Below are positions 36,253 through 46,200 of a stretch of 64,000 nucleotides of DNA, in pieces. Numbering within the stretch: position 1 is the first letter of the stretch; each line of letters begins with the position of its first letter. A program made the position numbers and the translations under genes. The stretch is from Holtiella tumoricola (GTDB lineage: Bacteria > Bacillota > Clostridia > Lachnospirales > Cellulosilyticaceae), in contig NZ_JAQIFT010000010.1 in NCBI RefSeq assembly GCF_027857615.1, forward strand, positions 62,001-126,000, read 5' to 3'. The notes below the pieces were generated by a model, which was given only the letters and a program-made list of their open reading frames with translations, did no database searches and was not told the DNA's origin.

Positions 36253-36342
36253 AAAAAACACTCCTTATCTTTTAACTGATGACCGGCATCTGTTTAATAG
36301 TATAAGGAGCATTTCTAAGGATTTTCTAAAGATTTATTTATT

Positions 36343-36723
36343 TTATTCAAGACCACATAACTTTCTAAGATAAGCTATGAGTTCTAAGCTTTGATTGAGA
36401 TAGTCTTCATATTCGTCTGGCTCGAGCAAGACATAATCTTCACTCTCATAACGTCTATCATAATAACTATCTGTCAAAAACCTGGCAATACGTTTAAAAT
36501 CCTGTAATTCAGGAAATGCCTCTTCAAGTTTAGCAATCATTGCTGAAAGACTATGACTACGCATAACTTCATTTGCATGTTCACGTACAAGATGTTTTAA
36601 GTATTTTTCTGCACACTGCTGGCAGTTGACGATTGTAGGATCTTCCATCCCCTTTACATCTTTAATGTGTTGAATCAGTTCATAATCAGTGTTGGCAAAG
36701 TCAAGCATAGACCTATTCACCAC
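36343..36723 (-). CDS. HEPN domain protein, partner of MNT nucleotidyltransferase
   Basis: 126-residue all-helical protein. The layout (DYELIQHIKD, QQCAEKYLKHLVREHA, RSHSLSAMIAKLEE, ARFLTDSYYDRRYESEDYVL) fits the HEPN family of the kind coded beside MNT nucleotidyltransferases. The C-terminal RX4HXY motif that defines the HepT ribonuclease toxins is not seen; instead there is the YYDRRYES pattern of the other HEPN branch, so RNase activity is doubtful. Start is GTG at 36723 after AAGGAGG; it overlaps the MNT gene by 11 bases. A role in toxin-antitoxin or stress control is possible. Confidence 0.8.
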   Translation of the reverse strand: MVNRSMLDFANTDYELIQHIKDVKGMEDPTIVNCQQCAEKYLKHLVREHANEVMRSHSLSAMIAKLEEAFPELQDFKRIARFLTDSYYDRRYESEDYVLLEPDEYEDYLNQSLELIAYLRKLCGLE

Positions 36724-37072
36724 ACACCGCCTCCTTTAATGGCAGCATATATTTTGTAATTTCACTTTCAAATGAGAGTTTACTGGCTAACTCATAAAAA
36801 CGTGCCTTATTATAAATTTTCACATCTACTTCATAAGTGTAGTGTATTTTTTCCTCATAGTCTTCTCTTAAATCCATACGCAGCATCTTAGCTTCTTTCG
36901 GTGTTAAGGGTCTCTCTAATAAGATTAGAAGATCAATATCGCTGGTGGATTTAATTTCTCTTTTAGCATAACTACCAAAGAGATAAACTTCATACTCTCC
37001 AAGATCTAAAGCTTTAAAATGCTCATAGACTGCTAAAAGTCTTTCTTGATAGATACTAGGAATATCAATCAC
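36713..37072 (-). CDS. MNT-type nucleotidyltransferase domain protein
   Basis: 119-residue minimal nucleotidyltransferase. The active site is VYLFGSYAKREIKSTSDIDLLIL (about 29-51): the GS dipeptide plus DxD pair (Asp-Ile-Asp) that binds two metals. A third acidic residue probably lies in YEVDVKIY (about 98-100). In paired HEPN/MNT systems the MNT protein modifies or neutralises the HEPN partner. The start codon appears to be GTG at 37072 with only a weak binding site. It is first in the two-gene unit, as in many HEPN/MNT loci. Confidence 0.85.
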   Translation of the reverse strand: MIDIPSIYQERLLAVYEHFKALDLGEYEVYLFGSYAKREIKSTSDIDLLILLERPLTPKEAKMLRMDLREDYEEKIHYTYEVDVKIYNKARFYELASKLSFESEITKYMLPLKEAVCGE

Positions 37073-37110
37073 CTGTTCTCATCTCTTTTCTTTTGTAGAA
37101 TACGTATACT

Positions 37111-37434
37111 TTAAAAATGTTGACCATTTTCATAGTAACTACTTTCCTTAAGTGGCACAAAATATACTTCAAGACATGATATACCTGCTCCAAAGTATTT
37201 TGTAATACATTCTGCGACTTTATCTTGTACTTCCTGACCACGTTCGAACCAGGCTACTTCAATAATTGTAGGAGGCTCTACTTCTTTACCTTCCAAAATA
37301 AAAGTAGTATGCATACATTCAAGTGTAAAGTAATCCTTTGGACAGCCCACAATCATTGCAAGATCATTTACAAGATCACGGCTTACTTGTTTTATTTTTG
37401 GCATTTGAATACCACGAATACGTAACATTGGCAT
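37111..37434 (-). CDS. DUF1904 family protein
   Basis: 107-residue protein of the DUF1904 family, related in fold to tautomerases. The N-terminal MPMLRIRGI, with a Pro after Met, is the family hallmark. Later VEVAWFERGQEVQDKVAECITKYF (ending near residue 91) and LEVYFVPLKESSYYENGQHF also fit. Function is unknown. The open frame runs to 37461, but AAAGGAG precedes the ATG at 37434 by 9 bases. It is followed by the MNT/HEPN pair 38 bases later on the same strand, so the three might be cotranscribed. Confidence 0.85.
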   Translation of the reverse strand: MPMLRIRGIQMPKIKQVSRDLVNDLAMIVGCPKDYFTLECMHTTFILEGKEVEPPTIIEVAWFERGQEVQDKVAECITKYFGAGISCLEVYFVPLKESSYYENGQHF

Positions 37435-37539
37435 AATTCTATTCTCCTTTAAAATGTCCATAGTCTAATCTAGTCATCTCTTATCATATCATAAACAAGA
37501 TTCTTTCGTTCAGATGAAAAAGTAAAAAGGAGGTTCCTA

Positions 37540-38325
37540 ATGTTGAATTTCTATATTAATAGTTTATACTTTGTACTTTATAGTATGCTAGGTTGGTTGT
37601 CTGAAGTTATCTATTGTTCTATTCCTAGAAAAAAACTTATTAATAGAGGCTTTTTAAATGGTCCCTACTGTCCAGTCTATGGATTTGGCGCACTACTTGT
37701 TATTCACTTTTTATGGCCTTTTTATCCCTATCCTTTACTGGTATTTCTATTGGGTATTATAGTTACAAGTCTATTAGAATACATAACAAGCTTTCTCTTA
37801 GAAAAGCTCTTTCATGCCCATTGGTGGGATTATTCTCAGCACCACTTTAATATTCATGGACGTGTCTGCCTACTTAATTCTACACTATTTGGCTTACTTT
37901 GTTTGATACTTGTCTATGGGATCCATCCTTTTTTGACTAAAGGAATCTTCAATATACCTAGTACGTTTCTCCCACTTATTGTGATGGGATTTAATATTAT
38001 TTTGTGTGTAGATATTGTTGTAACGCTCTACACCATTACATCTCTCAAAGACCGTGTTCATTCAATCTCTGAACTAAACACTACTTTGAAAGAAAAGTTG
38101 TATTTACTCGAAAATAAACTTTCATCTCTAGAAGAAAAACATTTACTCTCAGAAGGACAGCGTAACCTAAGGTGTGCTGAATTCATTACTTATCTTGAAA
38201 ATGAAATGAATAAAAAAGTAGCTATTAAAAATATTCTCCATGACCGTCTATTAGATGCATTTCCTAGCTTTCACTTTATTCATCTTGAAGAGTACATTTC
38301 AAAACTACGTGATCGTCTAAAATAA
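37540..38325 (+). CDS. putative ABC transporter permease, CmpB type (PF06541-like)
   Basis: 261 residues. The N-terminal 165 residues hold five hydrophobic helices and the family motif YSMLGWLSEVIYCSIPRKKLINRGFLNGPYCPVYGFGALLV (near the start), with LLEYITSFLLEKLFHAHWWDYS later. The C-terminal 85 residues are a charged coiled coil (LKDRVHSISELNTTLKEKLYLLENKLSSLEEKHLL). The family is annotated as a putative ABC transporter permease although no ATPase is needed or near. AAAAGGAGG precedes the ATG. Single gene. Confidence 0.8.
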   Translation: MLNFYINSLYFVLYSMLGWLSEVIYCSIPRKKLINRGFLNGPYCPVYGFGALLVIHFLWPFYPYPLLVFLLGIIVTSLLEYITSFLLEKLFHAHWWDYSQHHFNIHGRVCLLNSTLFGLLCLILVYGIHPFLTKGIFNIPSTFLPLIVMGFNIILCVDIVVTLYTITSLKDRVHSISELNTTLKEKLYLLENKLSSLEEKHLLSEGQRNLRCAEFITYLENEMNKKVAIKNILHDRLLDAFPSFHFIHLEEYISKLRDRLK

Positions 38326-38444
38326 GTTTATCCTAAAACTTTAATTTCAAACCACGTACATTTTCCATAGGGTATAAAAACACATTTTTTGCAAGTCCTA
38401 ATGACATACCATTACATTTTAAAATCTGAATTCATTTGATACCA

Positions 38445-38496
38445 AAAGAGGGTGTCACACAGTTAACCTCATTGGTTATTGTGTAACACCCTCTTT
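38445..38496. terminator. bidirectional terminator between the CmpB-like gene and the ABC exporter
   Basis: AAAGAGGGTGTCACACA (38445-38461) pairs with TGTGTAACACCCTCTTT (38480-38496) with one mismatch around an 18-base loop. It lies 16 bases from the stop of the minus-strand exporter gene. Confidence 0.85.
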
Positions 38497-38511
38497 AGAA
38501 TTTACTATTTT

Positions 38512-40374
38512 TTAAGCCTCTTCTGTATTTTCAAATTGGCTATTATAAAGTGATGCATAGAATCCATTTGCTGCAAGAAGATTATCATGTGTTCCTTGTT
38601 CAACAATATCCCCATCTTTCATTACAAGAATAAGATCTGCATTACGAATAGTGGATAATCTGTGGGCAATAATAAAGCTTGTGCGACCTTTCATAAGGTT
38701 TTCCATTGCTTGTTGAATGAGTACCTCCGTACGTGTATCTACTGAACTTGTTGCTTCATCTAGAATAAGTACTTTAGGATCTGATAAGATTGCTCTTGCA
38801 ATAGTAAGAAGTTGCTTTTGCCCTTGAGACACATTACTTGCTTCTTCATTAAGCACCATGTTGTAACCATCTGGAAGTGTTTTTACAAAGTGATGTACAC
38901 GAGCTGCTTTTGCTGCTTTAATAACCTGTTCATCTGAAGCTTCTAAATTACCGTAACGGATATTTTCCATAATAGATCCATTAAATAACCATGTATCTTG
39001 GAGTACCATCCCAAAAGCATCTCTAAGTTCACTTCTATTGAAATCTTTGATATTATGACCATCAAGGCGAATAGCTCCTGAGTTTACATCATAGAAACGC
39101 ATAAGAAGCTTGATCATTGTTGTTTTACCTGCTCCTGTTGGTCCTACAATAGCTACTTTTTGACCTGGTCTTACATGTGCTGTAAAGTCATTAACAATAA
39201 TCTTTTCTGGATTGTAACCAAAGTGAACATGTTCAAAATCCACATATCCTGATAGATTATCTATACTTACTGGCTCTTTCGCAAACTGTTCTTCTTCCTC
39301 TTCATTTAAGAATTCAAAAACGCGCTCTGCTGCAGCTGCTGTTGACTGCATTAAGTTAGCAACTTGAGCTGTCTGTGCGATCGGTTGATTAAATGATCTC
39401 ATATATTGAATGAATGAAAGGATATCCCCTACTTCAATCGTATTTTTAATTGCAAGCCATCCTCCAAGAATGGATACCATTACATAGCCAAGGTTTCCAA
39501 TAAAGCTCATAATTGGCATCATCATACCTGATAAGAACTGAGATTTCCAAGCTGAATTATAAAGTGTATCATTAAGTTTGTTGAACTCTTCTACTGCTAC
39601 TTCTTCTCCATTGAAAGCTTTTACAATATTGTGACCACCATATATTTCTTCTACCTGACCATTTACATGACCAAGGTATTCTTGTTGTGATTTAAAGTAT
39701 TTTTGTGATTTCTTAACTACAAGTGTGATAAACACCATAGATAATGGAAGTACTAATAAAGCAACAAGTGTCATCACCCAACTAATAGAGAACATCATAA
39801 TGAGTACCCCTATTAAAGTTGTAATGGATGTAATCATTTGTGTCATACTTTGGTTAAGGTTATTACTAATCATATCTACATCATTTGTTACTCTTGAAAG
39901 TACTTCACCATGTGTTTTAGTATCAAAATACTTAAGCGGCATACGGTTCATTTTCTCAGAAATTGCTTTTCTAAGATTATAAGATACTTTTTGTGATATT
40001 CCTGACATTACAAAACCTTGAATGAAAGAGAACAATGCACTAATAATATATAGACCTAATAGGAATAAAAGCATATTACCAATGTAAGTGAAGTCGATTC
40101 CTCCACTTCCACCACTTACTTTGCTTACAAGTCCCTCGAAAATCTTTGTTGTTGCTTTACCTAATAATTTAGGTCCTACAATAGAGAAAGATGCACTTCC
40201 TATTGCAAAAATAACAACTGTAATAATAGAAATTTTAAATGGAGCTAGGTATTTAATTAAATTTTTCATTGTGCCTTTGAAATCTTTTGCTTTCTCACCA
40301 CCCATAGCCCCCATTGGACCGTGTCCACCACCTGGACTAAACCCTCTTTTTGGTTGTTGTCTTTGATTACTCAT
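38512..40374 (-). CDS. ABC exporter subunit 2 (permease + ATPase)
   Basis: 620-residue half-transporter of the multidrug exporter type. A long Gly/Pro-rich N-terminal tail (about 1-35) precedes six membrane helices (40-330). The ATPase domain has Walker A GPTGAGKTT (about 408-416), a non-standard signature VSQGQKQ where LSGGQ is usual, Walker B VLILDEATSSVD with its catalytic Glu intact, and the switch His in AHRLSTI. The odd signature is expected in one subunit of a heterodimer with one degenerate ATP site. It overlaps the partner gene upstream by 8 bases and has AAGGAGGAG before the ATG. The MarR gene beyond the partner probably regulates both. Confidence 0.95.
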   Translation of the reverse strand: MSNQRQQPKRGFSPGGGHGPMGAMGGEKAKDFKGTMKNLIKYLAPFKISIITVVIFAIGSASFSIVGPKLLGKATTKIFEGLVSKVSGGSGGIDFTYIGNMLLFLLGLYIISALFSFIQGFVMSGISQKVSYNLRKAISEKMNRMPLKYFDTKTHGEVLSRVTNDVDMISNNLNQSMTQMITSITTLIGVLIMMFSISWVMTLVALLVLPLSMVFITLVVKKSQKYFKSQQEYLGHVNGQVEEIYGGHNIVKAFNGEEVAVEEFNKLNDTLYNSAWKSQFLSGMMMPIMSFIGNLGYVMVSILGGWLAIKNTIEVGDILSFIQYMRSFNQPIAQTAQVANLMQSTAAAAERVFEFLNEEEEEQFAKEPVSIDNLSGYVDFEHVHFGYNPEKIIVNDFTAHVRPGQKVAIVGPTGAGKTTMIKLLMRFYDVNSGAIRLDGHNIKDFNRSELRDAFGMVLQDTWLFNGSIMENIRYGNLEASDEQVIKAAKAARVHHFVKTLPDGYNMVLNEEASNVSQGQKQLLTIARAILSDPKVLILDEATSSVDTRTEVLIQQAMENLMKGRTSFIIAHRLSTIRNADLILVMKDGDIVEQGTHDNLLAANGFYASLYNSQFENTEEA

Positions 40375-42559
40375 GAGTTAGCTCCTCCTTTGAAAGTTGT
40401 GATAAAGCAATTTGCTCATAAACTTCACAGTTCTTAAGAAGCTCTTCATGTGTTCCTTTTCCTACAATTCTTCCTTCATCTAATACAATGATTTGATCTG
40501 CATGAAGAATTGTACTAATACGTTGAGCTACTATGAGTACCGTACTATCTACTGTTTCCTGTTTAAGTGCTTTACGAAGTACCACATCTGTTTTGTAGTC
40601 AAGTGCAGAGAAACTATCATCAAAAATATAGATTTCAGGATCTTTTGCAATAGCCCTTGCAATAGAAAGACGTTGTTTTTGTCCTCCTGAAACATTGGTA
40701 CCGCCTTGTGCAATCTCTGAGTCAAAACCTTCTGGTTTGGCAGCAATAAAGTCTGATGCTTGAGCAATCTTGGCTGCTTTTTCAATTTGATCTTGTGTGG
40801 CATCTTGTGTACCATATCTTAAGTTGCTATCAATTGTACCTGAGAACAATACACCTTTTTGAGGTACGTAACCTATTTTTTCTCTTAAGTCATGTTGACT
40901 TACATCTTTGATATTGACACCATTAACAAGAATCTCACCTTGTGTAGCATCATAAAATCTTGGAATAAGGTTAATCAATGTAGACTTACCACTTCCTGTA
41001 CTTCCAATAAACGCTGTTGTCTGACCTGGTTTTGCTACGAAGTTAATGTCCATAAGTACATTTTCTTCCGCATTAGGATATCTGAAAGATACATTTTTAA
41101 ATTCTATAATACCTTTTTGTGCTTGATTAAAAGCTTTTGTTGCTTTTGGATTTTTAATGGTTACTTCTGTTTGTAAGACTTCTTCTATACGTAACGCAGA
41201 TACTGATGCTCTTGGAAGCATAATAGATACCATAGAAATCATGAAGAAACTCATGATAATCTGCATTGTATATTGAATAAATGCCATCATATCACCAACT
41301 TGCATTGTTCCTGCATCTACACTATGAGCACCTTTCCATACAATAAGTACGGTGATACAGTTCATAATAAGCATCATGATTGGCATCATTGTTGCCATTG
41401 ATCTATTTACAAATAATGTTGTTTTCATTAAGTCTTTATTCGCTTTATCAAAACGTTCTTCTTCATGTTTTTGGGTACTAAATGCACGAATAACAAGCAT
41501 ACCTGTAAGAATTTCTCTCATAACAAGGTTTACTTTATCTACTAACTTCTGAACCATTTTGAACTTTGGAATAGCAATTGCAAATAATACTAATACAAGT
41601 GTTAAAATAGCCATAACTGCTACAGCAATAATCCATGCCATAGAAGTATTCGTACCAAGGACTTTAATTACACCACCAAGTCCTAGAATTGGTGCATAGA
41701 ATACAACTCTAAGGAGCATAACCATAAGCATTTGAATTTGTTGAATATCATTTGTACTTCTTGTAATTAGAGAAGCTGTTGAGAATTGATCAATCTCTGC
41801 ATTTGAGAAAGATACAACTTTGTTGAACACTTTTCCTCTTAAATCACGTCCAAGTCCTGCTGCTACACGTGCACCTAAGAACCCTACTGTTACAGTAGCT
41901 GCCATACTTATAAGAGCAATTAGTAACATTAATCCACCAGAGTATAGGATATAATTTGATTGCATTTTTTCCATATTAAGTCCAATAGCTTCATATTCAG
42001 CTTTTACAACTTGTGTTGCTGATTGAGTAATCATACTTTCTGGCATATTAGCAAATTGCTCATTGATTTTTTCTTGCATCGCTACTAATTGCTCTTTTGG
42101 CATCTGAGCAATCATTTGTGTAACATCTGTACCTTCTGGAATAGTTATACCAGAAGGTAGTTCATCCATTTTTGAAAGGGCTGAAAGAGGTAAAATAGCT
42201 CTACCAAATATATTATTAAGTTGTTCCTTAACTTCTTTATCTTTAGTGTTTAATTTATAAACTTGTTCCGTTGCTGCAAGAGGATACTCATTGACCTCAC
42301 TTCCATCAACCAGTATATAATTTGCTTTTACTAACTCTTGTTCCTCGTCTGACATAAATAGTGTGAGTTTATCTAACTCTGTCTTGCGAATTACTTTAGG
42401 TATAGCATTTTCTACGCCACCTTGTTGAATACCTACATTGACAATATTAGATGTATAATCTGGCAATGAAAGGTCACAAATTGCTTGCACCATAAGTAAT
42501 ACAACGATTACTAATATAGACAAAGCTGATCGTTTTAAATACTTAATCATCTTCAACAT
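40367..42559 (-). CDS. ABC exporter subunit 1 (permease + ATPase, degenerate catalytic Glu)
   Basis: 730-residue half-transporter. Between the first membrane helix (about 13-30) and the second (near 210) lies an extra domain of about 170 residues, a feature of one subunit in these Firmicute heterodimeric exporters. The ATPase domain shows Walker A GSTGSGKST, canonical signature VSGGQKQRLS, and Walker B YIFDDSFSALD with Asp where the catalytic Glu belongs, and Gln in AQRISTI in place of the switch His. So its Walker site is the degenerate one and it pairs with the odd signature of subunit 2. TGAGGAGG precedes the ATG. Promoter at 42607-42635. Confidence 0.95.
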   Translation of the reverse strand: MLKMIKYLKRSALSILVIVVLLMVQAICDLSLPDYTSNIVNVGIQQGGVENAIPKVIRKTELDKLTLFMSDEEQELVKANYILVDGSEVNEYPLAATEQVYKLNTKDKEVKEQLNNIFGRAILPLSALSKMDELPSGITIPEGTDVTQMIAQMPKEQLVAMQEKINEQFANMPESMITQSATQVVKAEYEAIGLNMEKMQSNYILYSGGLMLLIALISMAATVTVGFLGARVAAGLGRDLRGKVFNKVVSFSNAEIDQFSTASLITRSTNDIQQIQMLMVMLLRVVFYAPILGLGGVIKVLGTNTSMAWIIAVAVMAILTLVLVLFAIAIPKFKMVQKLVDKVNLVMREILTGMLVIRAFSTQKHEEERFDKANKDLMKTTLFVNRSMATMMPIMMLIMNCITVLIVWKGAHSVDAGTMQVGDMMAFIQYTMQIIMSFFMISMVSIMLPRASVSALRIEEVLQTEVTIKNPKATKAFNQAQKGIIEFKNVSFRYPNAEENVLMDINFVAKPGQTTAFIGSTGSGKSTLINLIPRFYDATQGEILVNGVNIKDVSQHDLREKIGYVPQKGVLFSGTIDSNLRYGTQDATQDQIEKAAKIAQASDFIAAKPEGFDSEIAQGGTNVSGGQKQRLSIARAIAKDPEIYIFDDSFSALDYKTDVVLRKALKQETVDSTVLIVAQRISTILHADQIIVLDEGRIVGKGTHEELLKNCEVYEQIALSQLSKEELTHE

Positions 42560-42606
42560 CGCTTTTCCTCCTCAAAGTTGTCTCTTTTAATTATGATTTT
42601 GTATTA

Positions 42607-42635
42607 ATTATATTTTCATAACTATTATAAGTCAA
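42607..42635 (-). promoter_or_regulatory. promoter of the ABC exporter operon
   Basis: Minus strand TTGACT (complement of 42630-42635), exactly 17 bases, TATAAT (complement of 42607-42612). Its -35 is only 10 bases from the -35 of the divergent marR promoter, so one regulator bound between them could control both. Confidence 0.75.
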
Positions 42636-42645
42636 TAACTTTTAT

Positions 42646-42674
42646 TTGTGTAACTAAGATGTTTGGGGTATACT
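42646..42674 (+). promoter_or_regulatory. promoter of the MarR regulator gene
   Basis: TTGTGT (42646-42651), 17 bases, TATACT (42669-42674). The start would fall near 42681, leaving a short leader with the binding site AAAGGAG. Confidence 0.65.
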
Positions 42675-42709
42675 AAAAATAATTAGCCGTTTACAAAGGA
42701 GACTTTATT

Positions 42710-43153
42710 ATGAATACTACCAATTTACCTAATATATCTGATCAATTATTTGAATTGGTTGTAAAATTAAACACTAAAATTTTTAATCAAGAGGAGTTCC
42801 TTAAAAGTTTGCCTATTCCTCCATCTCAGGTAAAGGTTATTTTCTACCTAGTGCACAATGGACCTGCCTCTGTATCTCATATTGCAGATAAACTCTGTAT
42901 TTCAAAACCTAATATGACCCCTATTATTGACAAACTTATTTTAGAGAATCTTGTTTCTCGTTCTGAAGATCCTACTGATAGACGTGTCATCCTTGTAGCA
43001 GCCACACCAAAAGCTAAAAAGGTCTTAGAAGGTCAGCGTCAAATCATAAAAGAGCGCCTTATCTCTAAACTACAAAGCGTTCCACCAGAAAATCTCCCAC
43101 AATTATTAGAGGGTATAGAAATGCTCTCACCTATGCTAGATTTTCTTAAATAG
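42710..43153 (+). CDS. MarR family transcriptional regulator
   Basis: 147-residue winged-helix dimer of the MarR family. The recognition part is GPASVSHIADKLCISKPNMTPIIDKLILENLVSRSEDPTDRRVILVAATPKAKK cut across residues 62-112, with the wing motif DxRxR seen as DPTDRRV. N- and C-terminal helices form the dimer interface. It is divergent from the two-gene ABC exporter with facing promoters 10 bases apart, so it most likely represses the exporter and itself until a drug or metabolite binds. AAAGGAGAC precedes the ATG. Confidence 0.93.
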   Translation: MNTTNLPNISDQLFELVVKLNTKIFNQEEFLKSLPIPPSQVKVIFYLVHNGPASVSHIADKLCISKPNMTPIIDKLILENLVSRSEDPTDRRVILVAATPKAKKVLEGQRQIIKERLISKLQSVPPENLPQLLEGIEMLSPMLDFLK

Positions 43154-43172
43154 TATTTTTAGTTATTATATT

Positions 43173-43224
43173 AAAAGCCCCCTTAAGATTTACCTTTATG
43201 CAAAGGTTCCTTAAGAGGGCTTTT
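43173..43224. terminator. bidirectional terminator after marR
   Basis: AAAAGCCCCCTTAAG (43173-43187) and CTTAAGAGGGCTTTT (43210-43224) pair with one mismatch; an inner CCTTT/AAAGG helix extends it. Serves the convergent marR and ABC permease genes. Confidence 0.85.
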
Positions 43225-43236
43225 ATATTTTTTAAA

Positions 43237-46200
43237 TTATTCAACTGATTTTAATGCATCAATCATATCAATATTTTTCAATTTAATATGCATCATAATC
43301 ATAACTAAAAATGCAAACATAAGTGTCATACATCCTGATGTGATATAACTGCTCATATAAATATCTGGTACCATCATCATTGTATCTGTCTCTGCAGTCA
43401 TTAAGATAAAACTAAAAAGTACTTTCCCCATAACTGAGCCTACAAGTATGCCTAATAGCGTTAAAATAATATTTTCTCTGAAGATGTACATGGTCACTTC
43501 ATTATCAAAGAATCCTAAAACTTTAATCGTTGACAACTCTCTTATACGTTCAGATACATTAATATTAATTAGATTATATAATACAACAAAGGCTAAACAC
43601 CCTGAAGATACAATTAACACTAACATAACCATATCTAAACTAGAATCCATACTAGAATTCTCTAATACTGAAACTAACGTTACATTGATTACTTTATCGG
43701 TGTCCATTAATATGCTTTGTACACTATCTTCATTTTGTTCTGAGCTAAATTTTAGAAGTTGTGCATTATAAGTAATTGCTTTATTAAATACCTCTTCATA
43801 GTACTGTGGTGATAAATAGAGATTATGTCCATAGTAGTTTTCTGTTATAGCATCTACTCTAACTTCATAAGTATTTGCATCTGAATCTTGGAATGTTATT
43901 ATATCACCTTTAGATACACCTAATAGTTTTGCTAGCTTTTCGTTTATAATTGCTCCATCATTAGAAAGGTGATAGGTCTCTTGAGTCTTCCTATCTCGGA
44001 GTGTCATATAGTTATTTAATGCCTCTACATCTTTAGGAGCATATAACATAACTGTTTGTTTATTCATTCCTTCTTTTCTAAATGTGATCGATTCTTGATG
44101 TATATCTAAGCTTGACTCATAACCTTGTAATTGATTCAATGTTTCTTCATAAGCCTGATTCTCTTCTTCTGTTACATCTTCATTAAATACAACCATCGCG
44201 TCGTACTGAATCATCTGACTAAACTGCTTCTCCATTGACTCTGAATTAGACTTTTTCAAAGAGAAACCTGTTACAAGCATAGCCATACACCCTGCTATCC
44301 CAAGTACAGTCATAATCATACGTTGCTTATATCTAAATAAGTTTCTAAAGGTTACCTTTTGATTGAAATTCAGCCTTCTCCATAAAGGTATAATTCTCTC
44401 TAAGAATATCTTTTTCCCTAGCTTTGGTGCCTTAGGTCTCATGAGATTTGAAGGATGATCTCTTAGTTCTTCCATTAATACAAACACAGAAGCTCCTACT
44501 GTACATAATATAGACAAGATCATAGATTGTACAATATATGAAGTATAGTAGTGTATCTTAAGTTCTGGTGTATCAAACATACTTGCATAAGCACTATTAA
44601 TAATATAAGGAAGTGCACTACTTCCTACTAAAATTCCAAGAATTGCTCCTATAATACTTGCTAAGGCTGAATACACTACAAACTTTTTAGCAATTTCTAA
44701 GTTAGTATATCCAAGAGCCTTCAATGTACCTATCTCCCCCCTTTTTTCTTCTACCATTCTTGTCATTGTAGTTAAACAAATTAAGATGGCAACTAAGAAG
44801 AAAAATACTGGAAAAACAGAAGCAATATTATCTAAACTTTGTATAGAATCGCCATAGGTTGAATACCCTGGGTTATCTGTTCGATCAAAGAAATAATACT
44901 TGCTACTATCTAAATCATTTAATTTAGCCTTTTCATTTTCTATTTCTTCTCTAGCTTCTACTAATTTTTGCTTATTATCTTGAATTTCCTTTTCACCATC
45001 AGCAAGTTGAATCTTAGCATCTTCTAATTGCACTCTAGCTTCTTCAAGCTCTACTTTTCCTTCAATCTTACCTTTTTCAAGCTCTCTTCTTCCTTGCTCT
45101 AGCTCACTTTTGGCTTGATCTAATTCTCTCTCGGCTTGCGCAATCTGTACTTTTCCATCATTGAAAGTTTTTAGTTCTTCTTTGTACTGAGTGAGTCCAT
45201 TGTGATACTGGATTATTCCTTCAACTACATTTTGTAGTTGTGCTCTATTTTCCTCATTACCTAACTTAATTACATCAATATTTCGAGCTATATTTATAGC
45301 TAAATCAATCTGAGTTGGTGCCTTTGCTAATTGATCGATTAAACCATTTAATTCACTTAGACCTAAACTAGCATCCAAAATCATGCCTTTCCAGTACTGA
45401 ATCTTCTCACTTGGTATTGCACTACCTTGTGACGTTTGTCCTGCAATATTTTTTATATCTTTTGCAAGTTCATCATAAGTATTGATTAAACGATTTAAGT
45501 TCTTAATTTGTTCTTGATACGTACTTAAATCATTGTCTGGATCAATACCTTCTGCTAAAAGTTCTTCTTTCGCTTGGTCTAACTGTACTTTAGCTTCTTG
45601 AAGCTGTTTTTCACCTGTCTCAAACTGTTGTTTTTGTGTAGTAAGTTCATTTCTACCTTGTACAAGCTGACTTTCCCCTTCTGCTAATTGTGCTTCACCA
45701 TCTTTAATACCTTTTTCATAATCTAATAAGCCTTGCTCGTAGTCTTTGTGTGCCTTTGCAAGCTCTAGCTTACTTTCTGCTATATCTTTTTCCCCTTTGG
45801 CAAGTTCTCCTTCACCATCTTCTATTTCTTTATACCCTTTATCAATTTCTATCTTTGCTTCTGCCTTAACCTCTTCTATTCTTGCTTTTGTTCTTCCTGA
45901 AAATAATGTTTTTAAATGTTTGTTATTCTCTTCCATCTTTTCTTTGTATGCTTGGCTATAAGGGGCAACACCCTCTACATTTTTAAACCTTACATAAACT
46001 TCCGTATAAACATCCATTGCAATATCAGACTCATTAACAACTGCAAAGTAATCTATACTACCTTTTCCAATAGTTGTACTACCTCTAGAATCTTTATCGA
46101 TATACATTGGATGTTTTGCAAAGCCAACAATCTCATATGCTGTACGATTAAACATCTCCATTGTATCTTCATCTGACTCAATGTTGTAGAGATCACCTAT

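Noticed and set aside
36343..37072. Confident call as a HepT/MntA toxin-antitoxin pair
   Set aside because: The HEPN protein has no RX4HXY motif, so I kept the neutral domain names.
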